Positions 8,255 through 18,400 of a stretch of DNA of 64,000 bases are shown here, in pieces (position 1 is the first letter of the stretch; every line of letters starts with the position of its first letter). The position numbers were made by a program, and so were the translations under genes. The notes under the pieces are model-generated. The model saw only the letters and a list, made by a program, of their open reading frames with translations, searched no databases and was not told the DNA's origin. Origin of the DNA: Methylocaldum sp035627495 (GTDB taxonomy: Bacteria > Pseudomonadota > Gammaproteobacteria > Methylococcales > Methylococcaceae); the NCBI RefSeq assembly GCF_035627495.1, contig NZ_DASPLO010000158.1:62001-126000 (forward strand), written 5' to 3'.

Positions 8255-8929
8255 TCAGCGGCGGCTCGTTGCTTGGGCTTGTTCGAGAGCCGAATCGTTG
8301 AGACAGATCAGGTCTCTGGTATAGTCCAGAAAACCGCCGCGGCGAAGCTCGTTCATGACCTTGGTCACCACGGGGCGGGTCGCGCAAACGAGATCGGCCA
8401 GATCCTGCTGGGTCAGCCGGATTTCCAGCGCATAGCCATGAGAGCAGCGCGTTCCGAACGCGGCCGCCAAATCCTTCAGAACGGCGACGAGACGCTGGTC
8501 CACGGTTTTCGTCAGGATTTCGATCAGCCTCCCTTCGGCGCGCTGCCGGGCTTGGGCGATTCGGGTCAGCAACCCTGCGGCGAAGTCCGAATCGGAGCGG
8601 ATCAGCCGATCGATGTCGGTCTGCCCGATGCGAAACAGACGCACGTCGCCGATCGCGGTTGCCGTATGCTCGGCCGTGACGCTCTCCAGCACGTTCCCGA
8701 AAACGTCCCCGCGCCGCAGGATAGCCGTAGTCACCTGGCTCCCGTCCTCGTCGATATGGGCCAGCTTGACCAGACCGCTCAGCAGCCAATATTGGTCCTC
8801 CAACCGCATGCCCTGGGCATAGATTTCCGCCTTATCCCGGAATTCCAGCACGGTCAGCGAGCTTGCCGAAGCCTTCCACGCGTTCAGTTGAGATTCCAGG
8901 ACCTGTGCATCGACTGCCGGTGGTTTCAT
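8255..8929 (-). CDS. Crp/Fnr-family transcription regulator
   Basis: A 224-residue regulator. The N-terminal cyclic-nucleotide-binding-like barrel covers about residues 25-140 (EIYAQGMRLEDQYWLLSGLV, LRRGDVFGNVL). A long helix follows, then a winged helix-turn-helix with LTQQDLADLVCATRPVVTKV around 170-190. It has no N-terminal cysteine cluster of the FNR type, so it is unlikely to be an iron-sulphur oxygen sensor; the effector is unknown. The ATG at 8929 is preceded by GGAGGTCC. The promoter region runs straight into a REP sequence at 8949 that separates it from the RAYT gene. Confidence 0.85.
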   Translation of the reverse strand: MKPPAVDAQVLESQLNAWKASASSLTVLEFRDKAEIYAQGMRLEDQYWLLSGLVKLAHIDEDGSQVTTAILRRGDVFGNVLESVTAEHTATAIGDVRLFRIGQTDIDRLIRSDSDFAAGLLTRIAQARQRAEGRLIEILTKTVDQRLVAVLKDLAAAFGTRCSHGYALEIRLTQQDLADLVCATRPVVTKVMNELRRGGFLDYTRDLICLNDSALEQAQATSRR

Positions 8930-8948
8930 GATGGACCTCCATAGTTTT

Positions 8949-8973
8949 GTAGGGCGGGTTAGCGCAACCCGCC
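8949..8973 (+). repeat. REP, GTAGGGCGGGTT family, left copy
   Basis: GTAG is followed by a perfect hairpin, GGCGGGTT / AACCCGCC with a five-base loop. An inverted copy lies on the other side of the RAYT gene. Confidence 0.85.
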
Positions 8974-8991
8974 TTCCGAGACATTCGAACC

Positions 8992-9519
8992 TCACTCCAA
9001 ATCCCATGCCTGAATATCGACCGGCGCCGCCAATTCCAAGGGATACTGCCCCAACCGGACAAATCGGTGAAAGCTCGAATGCGGCCAATCGGCGGCACGT
9101 TGCGCCCAGCCGTGTTTAACCGGGTTGTAGTGTATGTAGTCAAGATGAGCGTCGAAATCGGTTTGATCCCGAATGGCATGCTCCCAAAACCGTCGCTGCC
9201 ACACGCCGCGTTCGCGTTTCATCTCCCTTCGGGTTGATAGCCGTTCCCCCGGCGCCATGGCACGCGCGAAAGCCGACTTGATCAAGCGCCAGCGCGTCGA
9301 AAAATCCACATCGTCCGGCGGCAAGGTCCAAAGGCAATGTAGATGATCGGGGAGTATGACGATGGCCTCGATCCGGAACGGGCGATGATGGCGCACGGTA
9401 CGAAAGGCTTCGCGTAAAGCGTCGATGTTTTCGGTCAGCAAGCGACGTCGACGTTCCAGCACCGCCACGGTAAAGAAGTACGAACCGCTGGGAACATAGG
9501 CGCGAATGTAGTTGGGCAT
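8992..9519 (-). CDS. REP-associated tyrosine transposase (RAYT), copy 1
   Basis: A 175-residue single-domain Y1 transposase of the IS200/IS605-related RAYT group. It has the divalent-metal HUH motif in LPDHLHCLW (about residues 55-63) and the catalytic Tyr in HLDYIHYNPVKHG (about 127-139). The WQRRFWEHAIRD segment between them is typical of the group. RAYTs act on REP hairpins, cutting single-stranded DNA next to a short guide, often GTAG. The gene lies between inverted REPs of the GTAGGGCGGGTT family (8949-8973 and 9556-9588), which are presumably its cognate substrates. Confidence 0.93.
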   Translation of the reverse strand: MPNYIRAYVPSGSYFFTVAVLERRRRLLTENIDALREAFRTVRHHRPFRIEAIVILPDHLHCLWTLPPDDVDFSTRWRLIKSAFARAMAPGERLSTRREMKRERGVWQRRFWEHAIRDQTDFDAHLDYIHYNPVKHGWAQRAADWPHSSFHRFVRLGQYPLELAAPVDIQAWDLE

Positions 9520-9555
9520 GGCGGCAAGTTTGCCTGATCTTCCGGTCGCTCGGAA

Positions 9556-9588
9556 GGCGGGTTACGCGAGTACGCTAACCCGCCCTAC
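9556..9588 (-). repeat. REP, GTAGGGCGGGTT family, right copy
   Basis: Read on the minus strand it begins GTAGGGCGGGTTAGCG. The hairpin arms GGCGGGTTA and TAACCCGCC enclose ACGCGAGTACGC. It is inverted relative to 8949-8973. The remainder of 9589-9880 is AT-richer, with no gene or clear motif that I can support. Confidence 0.85.
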
Positions 9589-9880
9589 AAAACTAAACGC
9601 AATGCCTACCCCACAACCCCTACCCGCAAATACCCGCGGCCACCCACAACTATTAGTGGCCTCAGCGCTCCCCAATTTTTCATGCGTGCTCATGCATCAT
9701 CGATAACGATTTGTAATTAAATGAATTTTTCTCCTGATCCAACGGTGGCGCGGCGGTTGCCATAGAGAGTATGTCGCGAGTCGGTCTCGCGCAGAAAACA
9801 CTTCTAAGCTGGGCCGGCCGGTGACTGATGCTTAGTGACGCTGTCGAATAGCTAGACCTTCGTTGATGAGGAGACAAAAC

Positions 9881-10705
9881 ATGGATTCGACCGCACACGC
9901 GAAGAAGCGCCTGCTGAAAGGCCAGCGGGCCATCGTTACCGGCGGCAACACCGGCATCGGAGCGGCCATCGTCGAAGGCTTGGCCGAAGCCGGAGCGAGG
10001 GTGGTGGTGAACTACGTGACCGAACGGGACAAGGCGGACGCCCTGGTGGAGCGCATCCGCGGAAACGGCGGCGAAGCTATCGCCGTCGAGGCCGACGTGA
10101 GCCGCGAAGAGCAGGTGCGGGCGCTGTTCGGCGCTGCGCTGGAAGCGTTCGGAAGCGTGGACATCCTGGTGAACAACGCCGGATTGCAGAAGGACGCGCC
10201 CTTGACCGAAATGAGCTTGGACGACTGGGAAACCGTGATCCGCGTCAACCTGACCGGACAGTTTCTGTGCGCACGGGAGGCGGCGCGGGAGTTCATCCGC
10301 CGGGGAGTGAAGCCGGAGCTCTCCGTATCGGCCGGCAAGATCATTTGTATGTCCTCGGTGCACGATGTCATTCCCTGGGCCGGCCATGTCAACTACGCGG
10401 CTTCCAAGGGAGGCGTGGCGATGCTGATGAAAACCCTGGCCCAGGAACTGGCGGTCCACAAGATCCGGGTCAACGGCATTTCGCCGGGAGCCATCAAGAC
10501 CTGCATCAACTACGACGCCTGGATGACCCCGGAGAAGGAAGCCGAGCTGCTGGAGCTGATCCCCTACGGGCGGCTCGGGCAGACCAAGGACATTGCCAAG
10601 GCGGCGGTCTGGCTGGCGTCGGACGAGTCGGACTATGTCACCGGCGCCACCCTGTACGTGGACGGCGGCATGACCCTGTACCCCGGCTTCGACACCGGGG
10701 GCTGA
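9881..10705 (+). CDS. Short-chain dehydrogenase, glucose 1-dehydrogenase-like
   Basis: A 274-residue classical SDR. The cofactor motif TGGNTGIG is near residue 20, the NNAG motif is present, and the catalytic set is Ser in CMSSVHD with YAASK (Tyr and Lys). The family and the C-terminal ending (TLYVDGGMTLYPGF) resemble NAD(P)-dependent glucose 1-dehydrogenases, though SDR substrates cannot be read from sequence. The ATG at 9881 has AGGAG upstream; a TTG at 9863 is less likely. The next gene in the same direction is a glycogen-debranching-type glucosidase, so a role in sugar or glycogen metabolism is plausible. Confidence 0.85.
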   Translation: MDSTAHAKKRLLKGQRAIVTGGNTGIGAAIVEGLAEAGARVVVNYVTERDKADALVERIRGNGGEAIAVEADVSREEQVRALFGAALEAFGSVDILVNNAGLQKDAPLTEMSLDDWETVIRVNLTGQFLCAREAAREFIRRGVKPELSVSAGKIICMSSVHDVIPWAGHVNYAASKGGVAMLMKTLAQELAVHKIRVNGISPGAIKTCINYDAWMTPEKEAELLELIPYGRLGQTKDIAKAAVWLASDESDYVTGATLYVDGGMTLYPGFDTGG

Positions 10706-10737
10706 GGCGGCGATCCGAAGAGGAGGCCTGCAGCGTG

Positions 10738-10770
10738 GTAGGGCGCAATAGGGTATTCCCGTATTGCGCC
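10738..10770 (+). repeat. REP-like hairpin, GTAGGGCGCAATA family, left
   Basis: GTAG is followed by GGCGCAATA, GGGTATTCCCG and TATTGCGCC, a strong stem. It is paired with an oppositely oriented copy at 10795-10822. Together they fill the gap between the SDR and debranching enzyme genes. Confidence 0.7.
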
Positions 10771-10794
10771 AAATGGTCGGTGGCACGCATACGG

Positions 10795-10822
10795 CGGAAT
10801 ACGCTGCGCTATTCCGTCCTAC
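10795..10822 (-). repeat. REP-like hairpin, GTAGGACGGAATA family, right
   Basis: Read on the minus strand: GTAGGACGGAATAGCGCAGC, with GGAATA/TATTCC arms. It forms a head-to-head pair with 10738-10770. Confidence 0.65.
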
Positions 10823-10886
10823 AGACTTGAAGGAGCCAGGGTGCGCATTGCGTACCTTTTCAAATTTCTTCGGTAAGGAGAGGAGA

Positions 10887-12932
10887 ATGAACGTCATGAC
10901 TAGACCCGACTTCATCCGCTTCGGCCGGGAAATCTGCGGCAACCTGATCGAAGCCGAACGCCGCGAATGGTGGCTGGCGGACGGCCTGGGCGGATACGCC
11001 GCCGGCACCGTCGCCGGCACGCTGACCCGCCGTTATCACGGGTTGCTGGTGGCGCCCCTCGCCCCGCCTCTGGGCCGTTCGCTGGTGTTCGCCAAGGCCG
11101 ACGCATGGCTGGACCTCGACGGGCATATCTGGCCCCTGTGCAGCAACCGCTGGCCTGGGGAAATCATCGATCCTGCCGGCCATATCCATATCGAGAGCTT
11201 CCGTTTGGACGGGCGCATGCCGGAATGGATCTATGCCTTCGGCGACCTCCGGCTGACCATCCGGGTCTGGCTGGAGCCCGGCGCTTCCACCGTATACCTG
11301 GCCTACCGCGCCGATTGGCCGAAGGCGCAGGCGCGGGACCTGGCGCTCCGCATCAAGCTGCTGGCCAACGCCCGCGACCACCACGGCAACGCCGAGCCCC
11401 GGCGGTTCAATCCGGTGATCGAACCGGACGGAGCGGACGGGCTGATCGTGCGGAATCCGCCGGGCTCCGGCTCCGCCCCTTACCGGCTTTGTTTCAAGGC
11501 GCGGGGCGGCGTCATTCGGCCGGGTTACACCTGGTACGACAACTTCGACCTTCCGCTGGAGCGGGCGCGTGAGCTTCCCGACTGGGACCATCACCTGTGC
11601 GTGGGCGAATGCCGCCTGCCGCTGGTGAACGGCGAGTGGAGCGGCCTGACCGCCAGCCTGCATTCCGACGCTTCGCCTTACGTCGAGGAGGCGATGCGCC
11701 GCTGCCAGGCTCACGACGACGGCGTGCTGGCCCGCGCCGAACTGCGCGACGCGCCGGACTGGATTCGGCAGTTGGCGTTGGCGGCCGACAGCTTTCTGTT
11801 CGCCCGGCCGCTCCCGGACCGATCCGATGGCGTATCCGTGATCGCGGGTTATCCGTGGTTCGGGGACTGGGGCCGAGACACCATGATCGCGCTGCCCGGG
11901 CTCACCCTGGCCACGGGGCGCTACGACGACGCCCGGCGCATCCTGCAAACCTTTGCCCGTTTCATCGACCGGGGCATGCTGCCCAATGTGTTTCCGGAAG
12001 ACCGCATAGCGCCGGAATACAACACGGTGGACGCGGCGCTCTGGTACATCGAGGCCTGGCGCGCCTATGTGGATACCACCGGCGACTTGGCGGCGCTGCG
12101 CGCGGCATTCCCCGCACTGCAAGAAGTCGTCGCGAGCTACCGCGAAGGAACGCGGTACGGCATCGGACTGGACGAGGGCGACGGCCTGATCCGGGCCGGC
12201 GAGCCCGGCATGCAGCTCACCTGGATGGACGCCAAGGTGGGTGACTGGGTGGTCACGCCGCGCATCGGCAAGCCGGTGGAGATCAATGCCCTCTGGTACA
12301 ACGCGCTGCGCGCCATGGCGGACTTCGCCGGCCGACTGAATCTGCCTGGCGACGAATACGAGACGCTGGCCGAGCGCGCCCGGACCGGGTTTCAGCGGTT
12401 CATCAATCCGAGCGGCGGACTGTTGGACGTGCTGGACGGCCCCGGGGGCGACGATAGCTCGGTCCGGCCCAATCAGATCCTGGCCGTCAGCCTGCCCCAC
12501 AGTCCCCTTGTATCCGGCGAGCAGGTCGCGGTGTTGACGGCCTGCGGCGCCACGCTGCTGACCTCCTACGGCCTTCGCTCCCTGGCGCCGGAACATTCCG
12601 ACTATCGCTCCCAATACCGGGGCGGCGTGCGGGAGCGGGACGGGGCTTATCACCAGGGTACGGCGTGGACCTGGCTCCTGGGCCATTGCGCCCTGGCCGA
12701 ATTCCGGGTCAGCGGCGACGCCGGCCGGGCCTTGAGCCGCCTCGAGCCGATCCGCGATCACCTGCTGGACGCGGGCCTCGGTACGGTAAGCGAAATCTTC
12801 GACGCCGATCCGCCGCACGCGCCGCAGGGCTGCCCGGCCCAAGCCTGGTCCGTGGCCGCCGTGCTGGAAGCGTGGTGGCGGATCAGCAAATCCAAGCGAC
12901 CTGACGACCGAATCCGAAGGGAGAGACCATGA
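10887..12932 (+). CDS. Glycogen debranching enzyme (amylo-alpha-1,6-glucosidase, GDE family)
   Basis: A 681-residue protein with two modules. The N-terminal GDE beta-rich domain covers about 15-260 (WWLADGLGGYAAGTVAG, TRRYHGLLVAPL). The C-terminal (alpha/alpha)6 barrel covers about 300-670, with GDWGRDTMIALPGLTLATGR, NTVDAALWYIEA, QLTWMDAKVGDW and KPVEINALWYNAL. This is the bacterial GH133-type debranching enzyme, which hydrolyses alpha-1,6 branch points after phosphorylase action. AAGGAGAGGAGA just before the ATG fixes the start at 10887. Methylotrophs often store glycogen, which fits. A GGGAGAGACC ATG overlaps the stop, but the ORF from it degenerates into repeat sequence. Confidence 0.92.
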   Translation: MNVMTRPDFIRFGREICGNLIEAERREWWLADGLGGYAAGTVAGTLTRRYHGLLVAPLAPPLGRSLVFAKADAWLDLDGHIWPLCSNRWPGEIIDPAGHIHIESFRLDGRMPEWIYAFGDLRLTIRVWLEPGASTVYLAYRADWPKAQARDLALRIKLLANARDHHGNAEPRRFNPVIEPDGADGLIVRNPPGSGSAPYRLCFKARGGVIRPGYTWYDNFDLPLERARELPDWDHHLCVGECRLPLVNGEWSGLTASLHSDASPYVEEAMRRCQAHDDGVLARAELRDAPDWIRQLALAADSFLFARPLPDRSDGVSVIAGYPWFGDWGRDTMIALPGLTLATGRYDDARRILQTFARFIDRGMLPNVFPEDRIAPEYNTVDAALWYIEAWRAYVDTTGDLAALRAAFPALQEVVASYREGTRYGIGLDEGDGLIRAGEPGMQLTWMDAKVGDWVVTPRIGKPVEINALWYNALRAMADFAGRLNLPGDEYETLAERARTGFQRFINPSGGLLDVLDGPGGDDSSVRPNQILAVSLPHSPLVSGEQVAVLTACGATLLTSYGLRSLAPEHSDYRSQYRGGVRERDGAYHQGTAWTWLLGHCALAEFRVSGDAGRALSRLEPIRDHLLDAGLGTVSEIFDADPPHAPQGCPAQAWSVAAVLEAWWRISKSKRPDDRIRRERP

Positions 12933-13003
12933 ACCGCTACGCACGAACTGGATTACGAGGTCAATGTCCACTCCTAGAGCGTTTTCGGAAACGGTATGCG
13001 GTT

Positions 13004-13062
13004 GTGGGAGCGGGCTTTAGCCCGCGATCGATCGACTATCGCGGGCTAAAGCCCGCTCCCAC
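13004..13062. repeat. REP palindrome, GTGGGAGCGGGCTTTAGCCCGCGAT type
   Basis: A 59-bp near-perfect palindrome: two copies of GTGGGAGCGGGCTTTAGC in inverted orientation with a short GATCGATCGACT centre. It resembles the REP sequences known from Pseudomonas. A related copy is at 24521-24585. It is the only feature seen in the gap 12933-13185 and could act as a bidirectional transcript end. Confidence 0.8.
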
Positions 13063-13185
13063 GCCAAGGCTATACTGCACTCAATCCTTACATACGAATA
13101 AAAACTGCTCTGTCGAAAAATTCTGGAACTCGAAAAGCGCTTGGATGACTTTTTCAGGCCCATTCCGTTCAAGAGGTAACTCGCC

Positions 13186-14118
13186 ATGCTGATTAAGAAA
13201 CCTTCCGACATCCGATTTTCGGAAATCACCCCGCGCGAGCTGTTTCATGGCCGGCGCCGGTTTCTGCAACTTGCGGCCGGAGCCTCGGCCTTGGCTCTCC
13301 TGCCGCCGGGGCTGGCTGCCGGGCAAAAGCTGTCCGAGGTCCGGAAAACCGACTATGTGCTGCCGGACAAGACCACGCCTTACGAATACATCACCCGCTA
13401 CAACAATTTCTACGAGTTCGGCACCGACAAGGAATCGCCCGCCGAGTTGGCCGGCAGCCTGAAAACCCGCCCCTGGACCGTGGCGGTGGAGGGCGAAGTC
13501 CGCAAACCCAAGACTTACGATATCGACGAGCTGCTGAAACTCGTCCCGCTGGAAGAGCGCGTCTATCGGCTGCGCTGCGTGGAGGCTTGGTCGATGGTGG
13601 TGCCCTGGGTCGGCCTTCCTCTGGCTGAACTGATCAAGCGTGTAGAACCCACCGGTAATGCCAAGTTCGTGGAGTTCACTACCTTATTGGATCCCGCGCA
13701 GATGCCGGGCCAGCGATCGGCGGTGCTGGACTGGCCGTACGTCGAGGGCCTACGGATGGACGAGGCCATGCACCCGTTGACCATCCTCGCGGTAGGGCTT
13801 TACGGCGAAGAGCTGCCCAATCAGAACGGCGCGCCGATCCGGCTGGTGGTGCCGTGGAAGTACGGCTTCAAGAGCGCCAAATCCATCGTGCGCATCCGCT
13901 TCGTGGAAAAACAGCCGGTATCCACCTGGATGAAGGCGGGCGCCGCGGAATACGGCTTTTACGCCAACGTGAATCCCGAGGTCGATCATCCCCGCTGGAG
14001 CCAGGCGAAAGAACGGCGCATCGGCGAGTTTCTGAAGCGCCCTACCTTGCCTTTCAACGGCTATGCCGATCAGGTGGCGCAGCTTTATGCTGGTATGGAT
14101 CTGCGTAAGTTTTTTTAG
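13186..14118 (+). CDS. msrP: Periplasmic protein-methionine-sulfoxide reductase, molybdopterin subunit MsrP
   Basis: A 310-residue YedY/MsrP protein. A twin-arginine signal lies near the N-terminus (HGRRRFLQLAAG), so the enzyme is exported folded with its molybdopterin cofactor. The Mo-ligand cysteine is Cys131 in RLRCVEAWSMVVPW. Conserved segments PWVGLPLAELI, EELPNQNGAPIRLVVPWKYGFK and the C-terminal FNGY are present. It reduces methionine sulfoxide in periplasmic proteins, with electrons delivered by the haem membrane protein MsrQ. The msrQ gene lies 450 bp downstream, separated by repeats. Length matches the family. Confidence 0.96.
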   Translation: MLIKKPSDIRFSEITPRELFHGRRRFLQLAAGASALALLPPGLAAGQKLSEVRKTDYVLPDKTTPYEYITRYNNFYEFGTDKESPAELAGSLKTRPWTVAVEGEVRKPKTYDIDELLKLVPLEERVYRLRCVEAWSMVVPWVGLPLAELIKRVEPTGNAKFVEFTTLLDPAQMPGQRSAVLDWPYVEGLRMDEAMHPLTILAVGLYGEELPNQNGAPIRLVVPWKYGFKSAKSIVRIRFVEKQPVSTWMKAGAAEYGFYANVNPEVDHPRWSQAKERRIGEFLKRPTLPFNGYADQVAQLYAGMDLRKFF

Positions 14119-14186
14119 AGCGTCTCCAGCTCTGATGTACGATCTGAATCGTGTGAATCATGACGTGGAAAAGGAGGCCACCGTTG

Positions 14187-14430
14187 GCGGCGCCTTGTTT
14201 GAGAGCGGGTCTCGCCCCGCGGGCGAGTTACTTTTCTTTGCTTGCCCAAAGAAAAGTAACCCAAAGAAAGGGCACCCGGATGGCGCGCTAGTCCTGCGCG
14301 TCGCCGCCTGGAACCGGGGGCGACAAAAGGCACGTTCCCTGTGCCTTTGCCGCCGCGCGCAATCCATTGCGCGCCCCTTCGGGCTGGTCCGGTTCCAGGC
14401 GGCGATGCTCGGGCGTGCCATAACGGGACT
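14187..14430. repeat. Long repeat with GTTACTTTTCTTTG hairpin
   Basis: The core is a 14-bp perfect stem, GTTACTTTTCTTTG (14227-14240) and CAAAGAAAAGTAAC (14247-14260), followed by AAAGAAAGGGCACCCG and a GC-rich part. The same arrangement recurs at 33520-33745 and, inverted, at 33900-34015. ORFs reading through it (with translated AKKSN) are artefacts. Confidence 0.7.
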
Positions 14431-14439
14431 ATACAGCGT

Positions 14440-14542
14440 GTAGGCCGGAATAAGCGAAGCGTTTCCGGCATTTTCGTTCGTCGAGTACCGGGAACGGCTT
14501 CGCTCCTTCGGCCAAGCTTAGGACAGGCTTATCCCGGCCTAC
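14440..14542. repeat. REP pair (BIME-like), GTAGGCCGGAATAAG family
   Basis: A forward copy, GTAGGCCGGAATAAGCGAAGCG, faces a reverse copy ending GGCTTATCCCGGCCTAC. The inner segment carries the CTCCTTCGGCCAAGCTTAGG spacer seen in other pairs. It lies just before msrQ. Confidence 0.8.
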
Positions 14543-14570
14543 AAAGGCTTGGCAAGCTCTTATATAAGGT

Positions 14571-15260
14571 ATGAATATTCGAAATCCCAGTCCCAAGACG
14601 TTAACCGCCCTCAAGCGGGGGCTCTTCCCGATCTTGTTGATCCCCTTGTTCAACCTGATCGGCAATGCCGTACTCGATCACTTGGGGGCCAATCCCATCG
14701 AGAAGATCACCCGGACCACGGGCTACTGGACCTTGACCTTGCTGTTCGTCACCTTGGCCGTGACGCCGCTCCGGCGCATTTCGGGCTGGCCCTGGCTGGG
14801 CCGCTTTCGCCGGATGCTGGGGCTGTTCGCCTTCTTCTACGGATGCCTTCACTTCTTCACGTATCTGGTCTTGGACCAGTTCTTCGATTGGCCGGGAATC
14901 GTCAAAGACATCGCCAAACGGCCTTATATCACCGTGGGATTTACCGCATTCCTGTTGCTGATACCGCTGGCGGTCACCTCCACCGATGGCATGATCCGCC
15001 GGCTCGGCGGGAAGCGCTGGCGGCTGCTGCACCGGCTCGTTTATGTGATTGCCATCCTCGGCGTCGTGCATTTCTGGTGGCTGGTCAAGAAAGATATCAC
15101 CGCGCCCGCCGTCGATGCCGCCATCTTGGCTATATTGCTGGGATTTCGAGTGATCTACGCGGTTCGGGGACCAGGTGCTGCGGCCAATACGGCGGCGAAC
15201 CGAACATCGCCGCGCCGACCGGCTTTGAGTGGAAATGCCCGCTCCGAGACTTCGCCGTAG
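14571..15260 (+). CDS. msrQ: MsrPQ haem-binding membrane subunit MsrQ
   Basis: A 229-residue member of the YedZ/MsrQ ferric-reductase-like family with six membrane segments. It carries the b-haem histidines expected in CLHFFTYLVLD and in LHRLVYVIAILGVVHFWW. It passes electrons from the respiratory chain to MsrP in the periplasm. ATG at 14571. The last ~30 residues after AVRGPG are polar and poorly conserved in appearance. Its separation from msrP by about 450 bp of repeats is unusual, since the two genes are normally adjacent; the repeats probably inserted within the operon. Confidence 0.94.
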   Translation: MNIRNPSPKTLTALKRGLFPILLIPLFNLIGNAVLDHLGANPIEKITRTTGYWTLTLLFVTLAVTPLRRISGWPWLGRFRRMLGLFAFFYGCLHFFTYLVLDQFFDWPGIVKDIAKRPYITVGFTAFLLLIPLAVTSTDGMIRRLGGKRWRLLHRLVYVIAILGVVHFWWLVKKDITAPAVDAAILAILLGFRVIYAVRGPGAAANTAANRTSPRRPALSGNARSETSP

Positions 15261-15493
15261 ACCTGCTTGTCAGCTCGGGCTGCCAGATCTCTCCCGTTTC
15301 GGCTTCCCGATCCGCTTTTTGGATCTTTTCTTGCTTGACAGCACCTTGCCCAAGACGCACTCTCTCCCCGGAAAGGCCCAGCGCCTGTTGAAACTCCTAT
15401 CCTTTCCCGGAAAAACATAGTGTTACTGGAAATTCCCATCCTTGCCATCGGCAAGGAACCGCGCGTCGCCTCTGGGGAGCCGGGAGCCGCGCG

Positions 15494-18400
15494 ATGACAA
15501 GGTTCGAGAAACAGCGCTCTCCGGTAATCGAGGTCGCCATCGTTCTCAGCTTGGCGGTTGCCTTCGCGAGCGATGTTCTGACCCCGCCCGGTGTCGCGAT
15601 ATGGGCCTTCTACTTCGTTCCGGTCGCTCTCAGCCTCTTTGTCTGGCACCCGCGGATGCCCCTGCTCGTGGCCCTCGCCGCAACGGTTTTGATCGTTGCC
15701 GGCCGATTGCTTTCCTTGCCGGCCATCGACACCCCGATAACAATTTCATGGCTGAACAGAACCCTGGGCGTGCTGGCCATCTGGACAGTGGCGGTGGTCG
15801 CTCGACATACGATCCGCGCGAAGCTCAGGCTTCGCGAGCAGGAGTGGATCCGCACCGGGCAGCGGGATCTAAGCGTCCGCATGCAGGGGGAGCAGAATCC
15901 TCAGAGTCTGGGCGACAATATCCTGCGCTTTCTCTGCGAGTATCTCGAAGCCCCCGTCGGCGTTCTCTATGCGGCAGACCAGAAAGGCGACCTTCGCCGC
16001 TTGGCATCGTATGCCGTGGGACCGGATTTGGCTTGTCCCGAGCTCATCGAGCCCGGCGACGGGCTCATCGGCCAGGCGGTCAAGGATCAACGGGTTCTGC
16101 GCTTCGATGACCTTCCCGAGGGCTATCTGCGGATTTCGTCGGCACTCGGGGAGGCCGTTCCGAGGCACCTCGTCGTGGCGCCGGCGATCATCGACGGGAA
16201 GGTCAAGGCGGTGGTCGAACTCGGCTTCATTCATCCGGTGGGCATCTCCGACATGGGTCTTCTCGGCGCCATGGCCGAGCCGGTAGCCAGCGCGATTCGC
16301 TCGTCCCTGTATCGGACCCGGCTCGAGGATCTCCTTGCGAAAACGCAGCGGCTGGCCGGCGAGTTGCAAAGACAGCAGGAAGAGCTGAGGGTCGCCAACG
16401 AGGAACTCGAGAGCCAGAGCAGGACGCTGTCCGAATCGCAGGCACGTCTCGAGGCGCAGAATGCCGAGTTGGAGGAAATCAACGTCCAACTCGAGGAACG
16501 GCGCGACGAGCTGTCGCGGGCACAGATCGAGCTTTTAAGGCACTCGGACGAACTCGCCCGGGCCAGCCAATACAAGTCGGAATTCCTGGCGAACATGAGC
16601 CACGAGTTGCGCACACCGCTCAACAGCACGCTTATCCTCGCTAAGCTCCTCGCCGACAACAAGGACGGCAATCTGACGCCGGATCAGGTCAAGTACGCCT
16701 CGGTCATTTACTCTTCGGGCAACGACCTGCTCGACCTGATCAACGACATTCTCGATCTCTCCCGCATCGAGGCGGGCCGCCTGGAGATACAGCCCGAGCC
16801 AATCGAACTCGGTAGTCTGGTGGAGACGCTCCAGCGGACCTTCCAGCCGGTGGCGTCCCAAAAGAACCTCGCTTTCGAAGCGCTCGTCGAGCCGGGGACG
16901 ACGGGTGCGATCACCAGCGATCCGCTCCGGCTGCAGCAGATCCTCAGGAACCTTCTCTCGAACGCCTGCAAGTTCACCGAGGCGGGCGAGGTCAGCCTGC
17001 GCGTGGCGCAGGCCGGCCCGAACCGGGTAAGCTTTGCCGTCCGCGATACCGGCATCGGCATCCCTCCCGAGCACCAGGACGCCATTTTCGAGGCATTCCG
17101 GCAAGCCGACGGGACTACCCAACGCAAGCACGGGGGCACCGGTCTCGGCCTGGCCATCTCGAAGGAACTCGCGCACCGATTGGGCGGCGAGCTCTCGGTG
17201 GAGAGCGCTCCCGGCAAAGGGAGCACCTTCACGCTCGTTCTTCCCATCGAATTTGTACAGCAAACTGGCCAGGAGCCGCCTTCCGAAGCGGAGGTGATTC
17301 CCCTGCGGAAGGTCCGTCCGGCGGCCGGAAGTTCGGCACCGAGTCCCGAAAAGCCCGCGCGGAAGCCGCCCACCGAGCCGCCGAGAAAACCGTTGCTCGA
17401 CGATCGCGAGCATCTGGCGCCGAACGACCGGAGCATCCTCATCATCGAAGACGACGAAGCCTTCGCAGGCATCGTGTGCGATCTCGCGCGCGAACTCCGC
17501 TTCCGCTGCCTGATCGCGGCCAGCGCGGGCGAGGGCCTCGAGCTCGCGGAGCAATTCCTGCCCAGTGCCATCGTCCTCGACATCCACCTGCCGGACCACT
17601 CAGGTCTCGCCGTGCTCGAACGCCTCAAAGGCCACGCCGCGACCCGCCACATCCCGGTGCACGTGGTCTCGATCGCCGACTATACCCAGCAAGCCCTCGA
17701 GATGGGCGCGATCGGGTACGCGCTCAAGCCAGTCATGCGCGAGCAACTCGTGAGCGCTTTCCGGAAGCTGGAGCAGAAACTCGAACAAAACGTACGCCGC
17801 GTTCTGGTGGTCGAGGACGTCGCGGCCCAGCGCAAGAGCCTCGATCACCTCCTCCGCACCGAGGGCGTCGAAGTCATTCCGGTCGGAACCGGTGGCGAAG
17901 CGCTGAGCCGGTTGAAGGAGGCCAGCTTCGACTGCGTGGTCCTCGACCTGAGCCTGCCCGACATGTCGGGTTACGATGTGCTCGACAAAATGGCCACGGG
18001 CGAGGCGTTCTCGTTCCCGCCGGTCATCGTGTACACGGGGCGGACGCTGACGCGGGAGGAGGAGAAGCGGCTGCGCCGCTATGCCAGTTCGATCATCGTT
18101 AAGGGCGCCCGCTCGCCCGAGCGTTTGCTTGACGAGGTGGCCCTCTTTCTCCATCAGGTCGAAGCCCGGCTTCCCCGGGAGCACCAGCTTATGCTGCGGG
18201 AATTGCGTAGCCGGGAGGCGGCGCTCGAGGGCCGGAACATCCTGGTAGTCGAGGACGACGTGCGCAACATTTTCGCACTGTCGAGCGTACTCGAGCCGAA
18301 GGGCGCGAAGGTGCGCATCGCCCGCAACGGCAAGGAGGCGCTAGAGGTTCTCGAGCGCGCCTTGCACGAGCCCGACACCGCGGTGGATCTGGTTCTCATG

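Noticed and set aside
10860..12971. 703-codon minus-strand ORF opposite the debranching enzyme
   Set aside because: The plus strand codes for a complete GDE-family enzyme with ribosome site; the antisense product is Arg/Gly/Pro/Gln-rich without motifs.
12929..13192. Small ORF starting at the debranching enzyme stop
   Set aside because: The ribosome site looks good, but most of the ORF is translated from the 13004 REP palindrome and no family is recognised.
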